Of a DNA stretch of 64,000 nt, positions 23,601-37,200 are shown piece after piece; position 1 is the first letter of the stretch, and the number at the start of each line of letters is the position of its first letter. Made by a program: the position numbers and the translations under genes. Source of the DNA: Atherinomorus stipes (Eukaryota; Chordata; Actinopteri; Atheriniformes; Atherinidae); the NCBI GenBank assembly GCA_023101725.1, contig JALJCO010012653.1, forward strand, positions 62,001 to 126,000. Reading direction: 5' to 3'. The notes below the pieces were generated by a model. The model did not search any database. It had not been told where the DNA came from and saw only the letters and a program-made list of their open reading frames with translations.

Positions 23601-25300
23601 ATCCTTTGAGGTGGGTAGCCACATGAGTGGGGGGAAATACATGAGACAGATGAAGGAGAGCTAAGGAAAAGCAAAAACTGGAGTGATATTTTGAGAAATG
23701 CAGGGTGTGTTAATAAGTTCCTCCTCTTCCTCCCCCCTCCTGGCCGGGTCTGAGTGTTATGACAGCTACAGTGCTGTGGAACTATATTTGAGAAAGACCA
23801 GCCTTCTGTCCCTCATCTCCACACACACACACTGCAGCCCTTGTTCATCTGCCTTAATGAAATGGCCACATGCCTCTTCTCATCCCAGAGATGCTTACAC
23901 GCTGTAGCACCTGGTAGATATAAATCAGCCCTACTGAGCTGTATTTGGGAAGTGAGGCATTAAGCATGACATGGGCTGTCAAAGTTCACATCGTACCGAC
24001 CGCAATATCTAGTTGAACCGCTGTGGAACAGACCCGAAACCAAGGAACAGGCCTACCATCGGCCTCTTATCTTCTGCCTCCCAGCTCTGCATGACATGGC
24101 TGCCACATCTGGGCCCCAGCTGGGCAGCCTGCTGAGCACAGCAGAGTCCAATAAGGCGAGGTACTGGAACTCTAGAGCACCCATGCTCAGTGGTTTCATG
24201 GTAAGACTCTTTTAAAAGGATTAACACTCTCAAAAACAATCAGTTTAAATGTGTGTTGTTTGCTGGTATTTATCTTTGAGCTTCCTTATCAGTGAGCTGT
24301 GAGGGGGCTTCTGGGTATTATTACAGTTTTTAAGTGCTAGGTTCTATTTCTGAGCAAGGAGATAAAACCAGCTGTGTGTTGTGCCAATGTAGTCAGTGTG
24401 TGTGAGTGTGAGTGGAATTTCAGTCACGTGAGTCTGGGGTCTGAGGGTCAATCGCTGCAAGAGAACCCACACATTCCTCAGAGGACAGGCACACATCTTT
24501 AGTCCAAGAGCATTTGTAGGTTTGATGGGATGCATGCATGCACAAGCATATCAAACTTGCCAGAGCTGCTGTTCTCCATAACTCAGGGTAGATTTATATA
24601 ATCAATGTTCCACAATATACATCAATGATTAGCTAAGTCTTCACACACAAATACATGTCACATCCTTAAAAAATTAGACTGTAAAAAAAGAAAAAAAGGT
24701 TCTTTTCATGGTTATGTGTTTTTGCAAATGAATGTTCGACTCTTCTCTCACTGATGCTAAAACAGAGAGCAGAGACACTGCAAAGTGTTGACAGCAAAAA
24801 GGAAAAAAAAGGAAGTAGACTGAATAATTTAAATAAAAGGAAATGATTGAAATGTAGTGTTTTATTACATCAACATCATATCTTTTAATATCCTTGTTTA
24901 CACTGCTGAGTAATTAGCTCAAAGATCATGTGGTTTGAGCCAATGACAGATGCATTCTATAGGAAGCATTGGAGAAAGCAGCAACAACATTAGCACATTC
25001 ATTCTGTTGATTCAGCTTATGGAAGCAAGCACATGTTAATGGGACAAAAACTGCTCTGTGTGCTGCTGAGAATGCAGGTAAAAACAGTTTAGAAAAGGTG
25101 ACTTAAGTATCAGATCTTATTCTGAGAGAGGGCAGCTCTCCTATATCCCACATCTGCGGACCTACTAAGTAAAGACTTCATTTAGAATTGGCAAACGTCA
25201 ACATTCCCCCTGTTCACTCATGTACACATATGCATGGACATGCACAACCATTACATCATAGATTAGGGCTTCAAACAGAGATGAAAGGAATGGTTGCATG
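17615..25300 (-). other. Intron 1 of zfhx3, no gene seen
   Basis: AT-rich intronic DNA. It contains a (AC)10 repeat at 21971-21990, a 25-nt A run near 23547-23571 and several AAAC tracts (near 18118-18135). A stretch at about 24890-25010 with GAGTAATTAGCTC has a homeodomain-like motif. Open frames are short and in regions of simple sequence, and none resembles a known protein. Confidence 0.55.
21971..21990. repeat. (AC)n microsatellite
   Basis: Ten AC units without interruption. Confidence 0.95.
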
Positions 25301-25302
25301 AT

Positions 25303-25333
25303 ACAAAACTGGACTGGCCACATACAAACAAGG
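25303..25333 (+). repeat. 31-bp direct repeat, copy 1
   Basis: ACAAAACTGGACTGGCCAC followed by ATACAAACAAGG. It recurs at 26319-26349 with a single difference. Similarity fades just downstream. Confidence 0.85.
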
Positions 25334-26318
25334 GGTAAAAATTATGAGCATTAATTCTGATGGGGAGGCAAATGAAAAAGAAAAAAAATCTATTTTTTTT
25401 CTTGGGAAAATAACGCAGACTCAGTGACAGAAGACTCGGTGCTGCCTCATGGTCCTTGGCAACTACACATTTAATACATATCTAATTAATTATGTCATTG
25501 CTATGACTTTGTAAGAGCATACAGACAAACAGGCTCTAACTATGATGAGTGATGCAAGTACACTAAAGAAAAGAGAAAGATGGACAAGCACATCCTAAGC
25601 ATTTTGAATATTAAATCTCAGCACTTAAACAGCTCTATCCAATCGACCACATGCTGCACGGATACTTTACACACAAAGGCGCAAGTGTACGTAGGTTGTG
25701 TGTTACATTAAGCAGCAGCCAGCTATCGCACCATATTGTGAATGGACTCTTGCAACAAAGCAGTAAGTTTCCACTCAAGCAGCTATGCCAGCATACTGAT
25801 CATGGCTAAGCTTCTTCACACTTGCCAACTAGAAATGGGAATGCAGCCATGAGGCTGAGAGGGGAGACATATGTATGTACACAACACACACACATGCACA
25901 CACAAAAACATAAAATAAGCCATACACACAAAAAACCAAGAAAGGCAAACAATGAGAAAATACCCACTTGTTCATGTGCGCATGAGCAAACTTGCTTATC
26001 CACATTTGTGCTCACCTCCTCTTACATACAAGCAGGAGGAAAAAAAAAACAAAACATGTCAGCTTGGAGGTGAAAATTAGAGCAGGGCCAACTGGCTCAC
26101 CCTGAAAGTTCAAGTTGAGTGCTACTACAAATTACAGGTTGACAGCTTTAACTGTCCCTGGAATGTGTTTCTTACAATGTATGTGCATGTTGGAGTTTGC
26201 AAAGCCAACTGCCTCCAGACAGCTGTTCTGGATGAGCTTTTTACATGTCACAATTATATCTTACATACTTGCACAAATAAAGAACAGTATTTAACAAAAC
26301 TGCACATTTCTTCTCAAC

Positions 26319-26349
26319 ACAAAACTGGACTGGCCACTTACAAACAAGG
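26319..26349 (+). repeat. 31-bp direct repeat, copy 2
   Basis: Same 31 bases as 25303-25333 with one A/T difference, about 1.0 kb downstream. The origin is unknown: either a fragment of a dispersed repeat or a local duplication. Confidence 0.85.
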
Positions 26350-26502
26350 ATTAACATCATGAACAATAACAGAGAGAGAATAGAAGAGCTCCAGATCAAA
26401 ATCTCCTATGATAACACCCCCTGCCCCATGTCTAACAGATGCCCCTATATTTGAGCTATAAGGGTAGAGAGTGATAGGAGCAGTGTAAAACGAGAGGGTG
26501 AC

Positions 26503-26541
26503 TAATTGGCTCATAACCTGTAATTGGGGAGAAGTAATTGG
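26503..26541 (+). promoter_or_regulatory. Triple TAATTGG homeodomain-type cluster
   Basis: TAATTGG occurs at 26503-26509, 26521-26527 and 26535-26541, all in one orientation and 18 and 14 bp apart. TAATTG is the standard core for many homeodomain proteins. The repetition in 39 bp suggests a real binding array, but function is inferred. Confidence 0.4.
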
Positions 26542-28734
26542 AGTGGACTCGCATATGCCAGGTGCGTCTTTGGGAGGTGGGGCAGTGGTTTGCCCTTTGG
26601 CTGGCTATAAGAGTGTGCGCCCGTGTTTGTATATGCATGTAAGGTGGCTTCACACAGATTGTAGGGGGAACATAATACTTCAACAGCAAGGGTCCCCAAA
26701 GAATACAGTTTAGATGTGACGTGTGCCAAATATCTTCTTAAAACCACATGAAAGTTCATGAACAAAAACCTGAATTCAGCACAACCACGCCCAGCGTAAA
26801 CAGGCACACATGTATGAACATACCAACTCAAACAATACACGTACATACATACATCCAGGGAAAATGTCCCCACAAGGGCAAGACGTCCCCACGGTGATGG
26901 TAAAAATAAAAAAAACATGGTCGCCACAATGTTGCAAAAACGTACTCACACACACACACCCACACAGCTAACTACAATGTCCAAAAGCATTTTTTGCTGT
27001 CTGCTATTAATAGTAAGAAATCTCCTGCTCAACATTTTCTCATGGTTCACATGGTGGGTCAATATGATCAATGTGCTCATGGTCCACCTAGCCAATACCA
27101 CACCTCTTCCAATCAATGTAATGGGGCCTGAGTGTTAATTGGGACTGAGCAAAAGGAGGGAGGGTGATGGAGCACAATACACGTTTTGCAGAAGCATCAG
27201 AAATGCTGTACAGGGTCGTGATGAAAGCTGCTTAATGTTGACAGCATGACCGCTTGTTTAATTGACTGGCTAAGATGTTTTTGTGCAACAAACAGAAACA
27301 GAGAAAGAGGTGTTATACAAAGTATAGAGAATAAGGTATTTGAGGGAACATCTGTTTGTCTTGTCCATCACCATATAATTATCAATAATTATCCTGCATT
27401 TGCGTCAGTGCGGTCATGCATTCCGCTCTTCAGGCAGGTAGATGAGAGGTACTCATAAAACACACTTGTGTAAAACCACAAACTTAGAAAAACTGTTGCA
27501 AATTCACTTAGTTTAAAACGTTGTATTCTAGGTGGTATTAATTGTGATCAGGCTGAAATAATGCAAGCAGCACAAAGTGAAAATGTTTACCCTCCGAAAG
27601 TATGCAAGTGCTCCAACAAGAGGGTTCCCTGCGCTGAGCTCAGTCTTGAGGAGATAGTTACTCTAAAGAAAAGTGGCCTTCACATCCTGCTTTAAACAGG
27701 ACTTTAGTATCCACTTCAAAGACAAAGCAGATCATCTCTCCACTCAGCAACCATGCTTCCAATTTACTTGGGGGAAACAAGTGCTAAAAATGGCGATGAA
27801 AAATAAATCTCCATTTTAAAGTAGGAAGCTGTTCTCACTGTGGAGTCTCTCAGATGTGATGCATCATGCATTGTTAAAAATACAACTGCCATATTCAAAC
27901 ATTTAAGCATCTTTTCCCTCACCATGCTTCTTTTGATGGTAATCTTGGGAAACTTCAGCTGAAGAAGTGAACAAATTAAACAAGTGCAATGCAAGAAAAG
28001 AGACATGAGGCAGACAGAGAGGCTCACAGAGTCAACTGTTTACCCTATGTGTTAAGTGCATGGTTGTTTATTTCTGATGAGTAGCTACAGCTGACAGCTT
28101 AAAGTATGTAAAGCACAGGAAAAACCTGCCTGACAGATATTCCATCTGTCAGCTAAATGGAAGTAGGAAGTGATGGTAGAGGAAACAGCTTCCACCAGAG
28201 TAAAGGCTGCTTCCCCTGCGTTGCCTGTTGTCTTGCCCTGTTTATACAGGGCACGAGGTTCGTCAACATGGCATCCAGCCCAGAAAATTGCTGCACCGCA
28301 CAAGGCGCTGTTGGTTCCACTGACTATGTAAGTTTTACATGCTGACAATCAGAAATAGACTGTAGTCCCCTTCAGAACTTTCTGACTTTATAAATAATAT
28401 ATAGAGAAAAACTTTTTATATTGCAACATAATGTAAAACACACAGACACAAAAAGTTCCATCTTCACTATGTGGCATTTATCTGAGCTATAAGCTGAAAG
28501 TGAGAACATCTGATAAAGACATATTGATCTTCCACCATTTTGGTGCAATTTGGTGAAGATTAATTAACATTTCCCCCCACTCTATCCAACGTGCTGACAC
28601 AATGAACACAGTTGGGTCAGAGGAAGGTCTAAAGTCAGGACACAATCAGTCCAAAAACAAGGTGGGCCCCTGTAAAACCCTGGCCTACCCCCAGCCTCTA
28701 AATTACCTAGGCTGACACCAGGGGGGAGAGGAAT

Positions 28735-28985
28735 GGGTGCACTTCAGGTCTGTACTCAGGCCAGTCCCTGAGCGGGTCAAGACCTTCCCATTAGGGAGCA
28801 GGTCAAAGCCACATAACTCTTTAGCTAAGGTGAGGGTCACTGCGATGCTCTGTCCAGCCAGGGTCAACCAGAGGTCTCTGGCCACTGAGGTTCATGGCAA
28901 TACAATAAAGTAATCAATCTGGTCACTGGACCCTGGTCAATAATATACTCCCAGGCTGTACAGGGTCACCACCTGTTCCCTGGCC
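28735..28985 (+). promoter_or_regulatory. Cluster of nuclear-receptor half-sites (RGGTCA)
   Basis: GGGTCA or AGGTCA occurs at 28774, 28800, 28834, 28861 and 28973, with TGGTCA at 28920 and 28934, all on the plus strand. The local sequence is more GC-rich than its surroundings and repeats CAGGGTCA and GGTCAA words. This could be a receptor-responsive element (ROR/Rev-erb or retinoid type) or a decayed tandem duplication. Confidence 0.35.
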
Positions 28986-29000
28986 TCTCCTTGGACTGTC

Positions 29001-30199
29001 CTGGCCTCCTGAAGTGGATAGGTCTTGGATTTCATAGCTCTGATGTGAAAATGAAATTTCAGGTTTTTGCAATGATTTGGTATAGGACTGGGTTAAATAT
29101 TTTCATATTATTTATAAGAATTGAGTTTTACCAGAGATGTGGCTAAGCTGTGTAACCGACAACACTAACTTCAAACACGGAAACACAGACATATCTTACA
29201 TATTGTAATTTATCTACTGCACAGGCTCAATACTTCATGGTGCCCAAGAAGGTTGCATTATACTTACTACTTCCAATCTCTTTTTTGTTATAAAAAACTA
29301 CCAGTATAGTATTTCCCCTCCCCTTTCTGTTCTTCCCTCTTTGCCCTCTCACACTCGCCATGAATGGAGACAGACAGCATCCTTGGCGGCTGCCAGAATG
29401 AGGCAGCAGTTAATTCTTGGCTGCCCTCCCTCTCTGCTTAAAGGCAGGTATAGAGTTTCCAACAGCTCCAGCTGGCTTGATACAATGGTGATCTCAGGGC
29501 AGGGGCAGAGCTCCAAGCAGGTGAACTAGCCTCTCCTTCCCTTATAGCTCTTATCAGTCTTCCAGTGGTGCCACTAACACCCATACAGTTTCACCAGAGT
29601 TTACTCTATCTTGGTTAAATTCCACTCAACCCAACCCTTAAGTGTCACACTGTTTCCTGGCTGAGAGTCTCTGCACTGTCTCACACAGAAACATAAAACT
29701 GAAGTGATAAGATCTGAAATAGAATCTAACAAGCTAATGAAACAGAGCAGGATTGTAGCCCAAACTCAACCTACTGCTGAGAAAGAAGAAGTAAAATAAT
29801 TTACAATTTTCATGTCTGAACACATGCATGTTTTTAACATGAGATGAGACTGGCACTTTGACTCATTTCGTATTTTCATCTCTGTCTTTCCTTCCTTCAC
29901 CCCCCCCCCCCCAACTCAAACAACATGACATGCCATTAGGCAGTATAATCAGCATCCTATTTGCATACATCTGCTTTACTTTATTGATTGCTATTCATTC
30001 GTTAAGATTCAGAGTATATAATTAATGACCACCCCCTGGTGCCACACCCTGGGGACTGCTAATTCCTCTGCATGCCAAGGGGATTTCAGCAGAGGGCACA
30101 AGTGGGCTTGTCGCAATGGGCACTGGGCCAGTATCAGTCCCGGTCCCATCTCTGCCTCTGGCTGTCCTTGGGTCCAGCCATCTCCTCTAACAAGGAGAG
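29001..30199 (-). other. Intron 1 of zfhx3, no gene seen
   Basis: Non-coding. It includes a C run at about 29900-29911. The segment 30020-30200 is GC-rich and open for about 65 codons on the plus strand without a recognisable product. Confidence 0.5.
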
Positions 30200-30370
30200 C
30201 CTTCCTGGGCCGCGTTAACTAAAAGGACAATTATCTTGAGAACAATGATGCTTTTCACAGGGGCTGTTGTCATTAATGCACTGGATCTGGTTACAGCAAG
30301 CTAATTAATGAATGCTGTCTGTGGACTCTCATTGCTTCTTAATTAAGTAAGATTCATTTCAAAATGAGGC
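30200..30370. promoter_or_regulatory. Candidate conserved non-coding element, homeodomain-rich
   Basis: Contains ACAATTATC, TCATTAATGCAC, GCTAATTAATGAATG and CTTAATTAAGTAAG within about 150 bp. These are paired TAAT cores typical of developmental enhancers. No coding potential is visible. Conservation was not tested. Confidence 0.4.
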
Positions 30371-33300
30371 AAAGAGTTATTGTTTTGGAACAAGAGTTTA
30401 CCTTTTTGTCTTCTGTTCTTTTGTGATGAAAGAAAAATAAATTCTGCCTCAGTCACTGCTAGACAGCTTCTCTTGTCACAAACACCATTTAGACTACAGT
30501 GTCTCACCATCCTTCTCCATCATTAAAAACATATTGTGATTAGAAATTGCTGACTGACTGGCTGACTGACTGACAGACTGATGTACTGAATACTGTGGGA
30601 ACAGTTGCTTTCCAAACAGACAGCTGACTCTTTCTTTCCAAGGAGCCTGCTGACCTTTTACAAGAGAGAGGGGCTGTTAGTCACCAGTCACTCAGCACTG
30701 ACTGACAACATGAGGAAAACTGAATGAGATAGATGTTACGGTTTGTGGGGCAGAAAGACAGAAAGGAGGAGAGGTCAGGCAGAGCTGGCTGTGAAAGTTT
30801 CTGCTAAATTCTAATATTTAGCTGCTCCCTAAAGACGGACAGACACATGTCCAGAGGTTAAGAAGGAATGCAAGCCCATTCAGAGTCATTGCATATCCTT
30901 CAAATGACACATGCTTATTGCTGTCTCAAGACCCCAAGACAGTTGCTCAGGCTCACAGATGGCAGACAGTAAACTTTAGCAAGGTAATATTATAAAACAC
31001 TAGTGTCTAAGGTTGTATATTTCTGAATATAAAAGGGTGTGCAGTGGTTCTGCATGAGATACCACATGTGTAAACAAAGACATACATCAGTGCAGGGATC
31101 AGGTTTGGCAACTATATGTCCTTACTTGCTGGGTGTTGTGAAGGGAGGTTCACAATACAGCTGTTGATTGTGATTAAAATGTAAACAAAGGCCAAGTTCA
31201 GAGAAAGGGCGAATATGTGAGGGTTGATTAACTCCCCCAAGTTTCCACACCCTGTCTTCACCTTGGCCACATCTGGGCAACACCAAGCACATGCTGTATA
31301 CAAAAAAGGCACACAGGAAAATAAAATCAGTTGAATCACCTTCCAGGCTGAACTGTAGAATTTAATGAAAACATGCTTCAGTTTCTCCTGAACCACAAAA
31401 CAGAAACATTTGTAAAAATTTGAGAACCTCCAAAATGCTCTCTGAATCCAGCTACCAAAAATGAGGATTTATCTACTCCATGTGGTGCCCATGTCTGGGG
31501 TCCCTGTGACCCCATTGTGAGTACTCTTCACATCAGCAGCGCTGCTTCTTCCATTTACCCTGCTTTTAGCCTCTCAACATGAAAAATGTACTGTTTTAAG
31601 TAATCCTTGTTTGTACTGACCATAATTGATTGAGTAATCCTGGTTTAACATGCACTAAAGCCAGTGCTTAAGAAACTATTAGAAGGGCTAGCAGCTTAAA
31701 GAGGCAGGTTCTATCTGAATGTTGACTACTAGACCTGCATTTATCTGCCTAGATGTTGGAGGCATTTAATGACCATTGTTTTGTGACCCACTTTCAGCCC
31801 CACCTACTAGGTTTCTGCATCAGGTCAAATAGTCATGTAGCAAGACATGACATCAGTTTATTCTCTGACTTTCATTTGTAAATCTTTTGGCCTTCTTCCA
31901 TCAACCTAGAGACTCAGTTTTGGAGGGAAGTGAGCCAGCTTCATATAGAGCCACAAACCATCTCTAAAGACAATGCCAAAAGTTCCCATCAACTCGACAC
32001 GAAACAGGCCACACCTCATGCTTATCATTGTGACAACCCTGTCATGATCAACAAAATCTCTCAACGTCAGCATGGGGAGCAAAGATATTATGGAACTGGA
32101 GACAGCAAGAAAGAGGAGGGAGACAGAACGCCACACACTCCAAGTACAGGTCATAACACAATCACAATGGCTCTGGGATCACGCAGCAAGTGTGAACGTT
32201 AGACAAGGGGAAGGCTAATTCCTGCTCCTCCTCCTGCCCTGGGTGCTGTGGTTTGTGCATGACGCATTAGGAGGTGGGGAGGTCTTTCTCTCTCTCTCTA
32301 AACACACACACACAGACACACACCCACACACACATATATACACAGGAAAGAAGAGAAGGAGAATAATCCCCATCAAGACCTCTGCCCTAATGGGGCCCAC
32401 TACTGTAATTACAAGGCACAGATTTCAGATCAGGTACTTAAGTAGCCAGCGAAGAGTGCCCAGAAAACAAAAAGCTCTGTAATTATCGTCTGTCTCGTCT
32501 CTCCCCAGCGTAACTTCAGTTACCTGTCATGCTGCTGTTTTGTCAGGAGTCCGCCGTTTCCTGGATTCTCCCTAATCCATGGCTGGAAGCAGCCCTGGCA
32601 GCGCGCCTGTCTGTGCAAGATGCACATTTCAGCTCGTGGGGGCGAGTGACGACATGGCACACAAAGATAGCAGAAACCTGAGTCCTCACAGCCCCACAAG
32701 CACATGAATGCATTTCTTTTTTTTTTTTTTTTACAAGAAAGGAAAAGAAGGAGGGGGAGTGTTCAGTTTGCCCGAGACAAAAGATCCATTGTGCAGTGAA
32801 ACTTTATATACATATTAGAAACTCGAAACCCATAGCCTCTGCAAGCAGGATTCTTGTAACTGTGAACAAGATAACATTACCTACCATTCTTTCCTTGTGT
32901 CCACAAAAAAAAGCCTTCAATCCTACTTTTCTGCCAGGATCTCATTCTTCATGATGGATTCCTGTTTTTGCAGGGTCATCTAATATCAGTGATAAGAGAG
33001 CTGTGGTCTCCAGGCAGTTTTGTGGCCCATTAAGTAACACATTCCCCAGGTGGAGCGGAGCAGGAGGCGTAAGTTGTCGACAGAGATTTGGACCCTGCAT
33101 TCTCTTAGCTTGCAGTCACCATCTGCCTAACCTCTCAGGTGTTTCAGAAGGAATGTTATGCCCATTCCTGTACTTGCTCATTCACCTGCTTCAGGCTGAA
33201 ATGCATTGCATATGTACCTCTTCTGCATTAGCACAACTCAACCGGTTTCCAAAAGTGAGTAACATATCTCTTAAAATATTATCCTCTACTCATAAAGCCC

Positions 33301-36300
33301 TCTCTCTTTTCAGGAGCTAAAGCCAAGTGAAAGATTACAAATTAATATTAGTCCCACAACACAAAACCATAATTTTCTCATCTATTCTTCAGTTATACAA
33401 CTATTTTTCTACCTTTTCTTAAGCAAGAATTACAAACAATCATGTGTACAAGACAATTGAATTAAATCTCAGAAAACACTCAACATAAGGAGAACAACGG
33501 TTTCAGTCAGAGCTGATTCTTTTTTTGGGGCATGGCAAGCACAGTCCCAAATAAGGCCCATTCTTTGAAGCATTTTTCTGAAATAAGCACAACACATGGA
33601 AAAAAGGAGGGTGGAGTGGGGTGGACATCACTAAAGAGAGAATCAAGACACAGTTTGGCTCAGTTTTAGAGAGTCTGTGTCCACAAGTCTGGGTGACATC
33701 ATCATCATCAGACATGTAATTAACCTATCAGAGCCGTGCAGTCAGGAGGAAGGCTGGACAGCAAGCATCATAATAACAACCCTTACAACATGTAATTATT
33801 TTTCTCAACAGACCCAAGTACGCACAGAACTAGCACACACAAAAAAGGAGGAACCTGCATAAACCAATGCCTGTAAACACATGTACCACCACATGGAGTG
33901 AGTGGTAACTAATATGCAACAAGGGCGATATACAAATGTCATAACAACTGGTTTATAACATCTAATTTAGGCTGAAAAGTGAGTGTGGTTCACTGCAGAG
34001 AAACATCACTGCATAATTAAATCAAGCACTGCTCAGTATTTTAAACAGAAGATTAATGTTTACTCTGAAAGCAGTCATTTCATTACTGAACTCAACTTCA
34101 ACTAGTGTTTTACACAAACTATATGTCCAAGAGTACATCACAGAAATTTACTGAGCAGCACTGTGATGTTTAATTGCTTATTTTATATGGTGTTTGTGCA
34201 TTAAGTAAATAACAGGCTTTGGTAGGCACATTAACCCAGTAAATTGCTTGTGGGCCTGAGAGGACAGCTTCAGGCTTTAGAGAAAAAGAATGAAGTCAGA
34301 GAAGCCAAATTTTAAGAAGTTGCTAAGGCTTTGTTAAGGGTTCAGGTCAAGTTATGAAAAACATCTGTGCAGATAACAAATCACAAACCCCCTCTCAGCA
34401 ATAGTTGGAGACAACAAGCACAGGCTGACTAATCCTGATGCTTTCCATTTCGGTACTGGCAAAGCCTTTATATCATAAAGGCATTTTGTGAGTGTTTGGA
34501 AAGACGACAACTTCCATTTTTACAAGTTCTATTAATAAATGCTTGAAGTAGGTGATTCATAGTGAACCAGACCTGGACTTTGTCAGCTTAACTTGTTCCT
34601 GTAACTTTTTCCACCAACATACTGTAGAGGTAACTAATGTCTACAACCAACACATTTATTTGTTTAAAACTTAAGCATACCCTAGTGAGCTTTTCTATTG
34701 CTTATATATTTAGTATTTACATGTCATCTCGTCAGGATAAAGTACTACAGAACCAAAGTGTTAAACATAAAACCAGCCACTAGTGTACCATTTAGTGAGT
34801 GGGGCGGGGGGGCACGACTTAATTGTTTTGCATGAGGCTAGATTAGATGATGTTCAGTCAAATGATGTTACTGGCACCTAACGCAAGGAAGTGTAGCCTT
34901 CCACCATGGAGAGATCATATCAAAGTGTTTAAATCACTCAAGTGGGACTCAAAATGAACATCACCTCTGTCCTATTTCACTCTGTACTCAGCTGGGGCAG
35001 AGCTTGCTACAAAGAGACTGTTTTGGCTGAGTGAGAAAAGTATCAAGCCTGGTTTGGTGTGGTTATCGAAGACCCAGGGAGCCTTAAAGTAAAGAGGGCT
35101 CTAAGTTAGTTTTAATAGGCACATTATTTCTACCCCTAACACCCGCACAGACTCCACTCTGAGCCACTAGCTGTTTGAAGTTGGTAACAGCTGTAGTGTT
35201 CCAGCCTTTATTTAGAGGTCAGCACACTGACTTCACTTAAAAGGAGAGTGGGATTGAAGGAGAGAGAGAGAGAGAGAAAGAAAGAAAAGAAGGCAGTGGG
35301 AGGAGAAATAAAGAACAGAGAGCAAGTGAGAGGTGAAAGAAGGAGTTAAAAAAGAAAGAGTTACTAGTGTGGCGAGGGATTAGCTGAGGGAGAGGTTAAA
35401 AGTTTGTGGAGTTGCATCTGGCCTCCTGCCTGCTCTGTTGTTTATTGCCGCTGGCGTGAAGATCTGGTGCCAACATTAACCGCACCTGAACCACTCTACA
35501 GCAAACATACACACACATACACACACACTCATAGGGACAAAACAGGAAGAGGCATGAGTACAGCCAGCACTTTACTCCAATGCCTTGCCAAGATATTACA
35601 ATGTACCAGCCTTTTCTTCTTCCCTCTACATGTGTGTCTGCTTGTGTTTGTGATTGCATGTTTGGATGTGCTACTCTAGCAGATGCCAAGTCATGACTTC
35701 TCATTTGTTAATCTACCATTGCTCTTATTACCCTCATGTTTTCCTTGCCATCTTTGTGCTCTGTCACTCTGGACGGCTGCCTAGTTGCAAAGCCTTATCC
35801 TGATTCAGCCAAATCTTTTTAACTCAGTTGCCCAAAGCCTGGCTTGACAACTCCAAATCTGCTCAAATCTCCACTATATGTTGGAGAACACAAGACAGAT
35901 GAGAGTTCTCATGCTCCTTATGAAATCCAATGTGCCATCAGCCAGCATTATAACACTGACTAGACACAGGGTCACTGTGGGCAGAAATCACACACAAAGA
36001 AGAATGCTGGGATGCCACCCACGACAAACCCATGGGACAGACCATCCACTGTTCAACTTCTCTGTTTCTGTGGAATTCCCCCACTATAATGTGCCAGCTT
36101 ACACAGCATTGCACGTGCACATAGAAGAATGCACACACACTAAATTTTGGGGTAACAGATGAGGAAAAAGTTTGGAAGCGAAAGAGCTGGAAGACATTGG
36201 GGGTCAATGACAGGGTCTTCCTTTTGCCCCAGGCACTATAGACAAGCCCAGCAGCCAATTAGTGCATGAAACCACCACCACCACCACCACCCTACTCTCC

Positions 36301-37200
36301 TCACCACCTCCTCTCTCCTCAGCCCAGCCCTGGTCCTCTGAACTTGGTATGGTCAGGGCTGGAATGTTGAAGCAGTTCATGTTCACATGCACATCAAAAG
36401 CGATTAAATACAAGCCCCTTGGATTAAGATGAGTCTGTAGACCTTCACATCTTGTGCTAACCTCTCAAAAGCACTTGGCTTCCTCCTGCCACAACAGTAT
36501 CCAAGTTCATTTTGGCCTGACACAAGCCCCTCCTTTGCTTGTGGAAGTAATACCAGATTACAGAGCAACTGTTGTTAAATGTTGATATAATGTGTTTTTC
36601 TTGTTCTTTTTCCCCCTCTCTCTGTTTGTACAGCTGTTCTTTAAACAGCAGGTCATCTCACTGTTCTGCTCTCGTATGACTTACTTTGTGCAAAACTGAC
36701 GTATCATTTCAGCCTAATACACATGAAAAACATTTACACGTTGGCTGTAAGGGGGAACTTATTTGATAAAACTTGTGGAATTGAATTTATATACACATCT
36801 GGTTCACATTAGTCTATAAGACTAACTTCTTTACTTCTTTTTCCTAAATGGTGCTCAGAGAGTTAACTTATCCCTCTGTGACTCAGTCATACACAACAAG
36901 TCCAGACAAGCTACTGGCAACTCAAACGTGCCATACACTGATCTGCACAGCCCACAAAAAGGGTGATTTTCACTAGAGCAAGAAGGTCTAAGACAACAAA
37001 ACAAGAACAGGAAAGATGAACACCTCCTTGACAACATTCTTTTCTTTGTTGAATCAAAGCAGGAGAGGATAAAAGAAACACCCATCAAAACATCCATTCA
37101 TAAAACATGCCACCTTTAGGTGCTTGTGGTGAAGGGAGGAGGGGAGCAGACTGAAAAATAGGTACATGAGTAGGTCAATGAGCACAGCAAAGTTAGATTT
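30371..37200 (-). other. Intron 1 of zfhx3, no gene seen
   Basis: AT-rich DNA with a GACT-type tandem tract (30551-30580), a CT then CA repeat (32284-32335), a T run at about 32717-32732, a polypurine tract (35240-35370) and a CAC repeat (36271-36291). The segment 32380-32700, with a TGTAATTACA palindrome and GTAACTTCAGTTAC, is another plausible regulatory stretch. No exon recognised. Confidence 0.5.
32284..32335. repeat. (CT)n-(CA)n compound microsatellite
   Basis: TTTCTCTCTCTCTCT followed by interrupted CACA units. Confidence 0.9.

Larger units (their letters stand above)
25301..28640 (-). other. Intron 1 of zfhx3, no gene seen
   Basis: Non-coding. It holds a 31-bp direct repeat (25303-25333 and 26319-26349, one mismatch), CA-rich tracts near 25880 and 26950, and a cluster of three TAATTGG words at 26503-26541. 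A 9-bp-stem palindrome CTGACAGAT/ATCTGTCAG lies at 28130-28152. The moderately GC-rich stretch 28150-28340 is open in both directions for about 60-87 codons, without recognised products. Confidence 0.5.
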
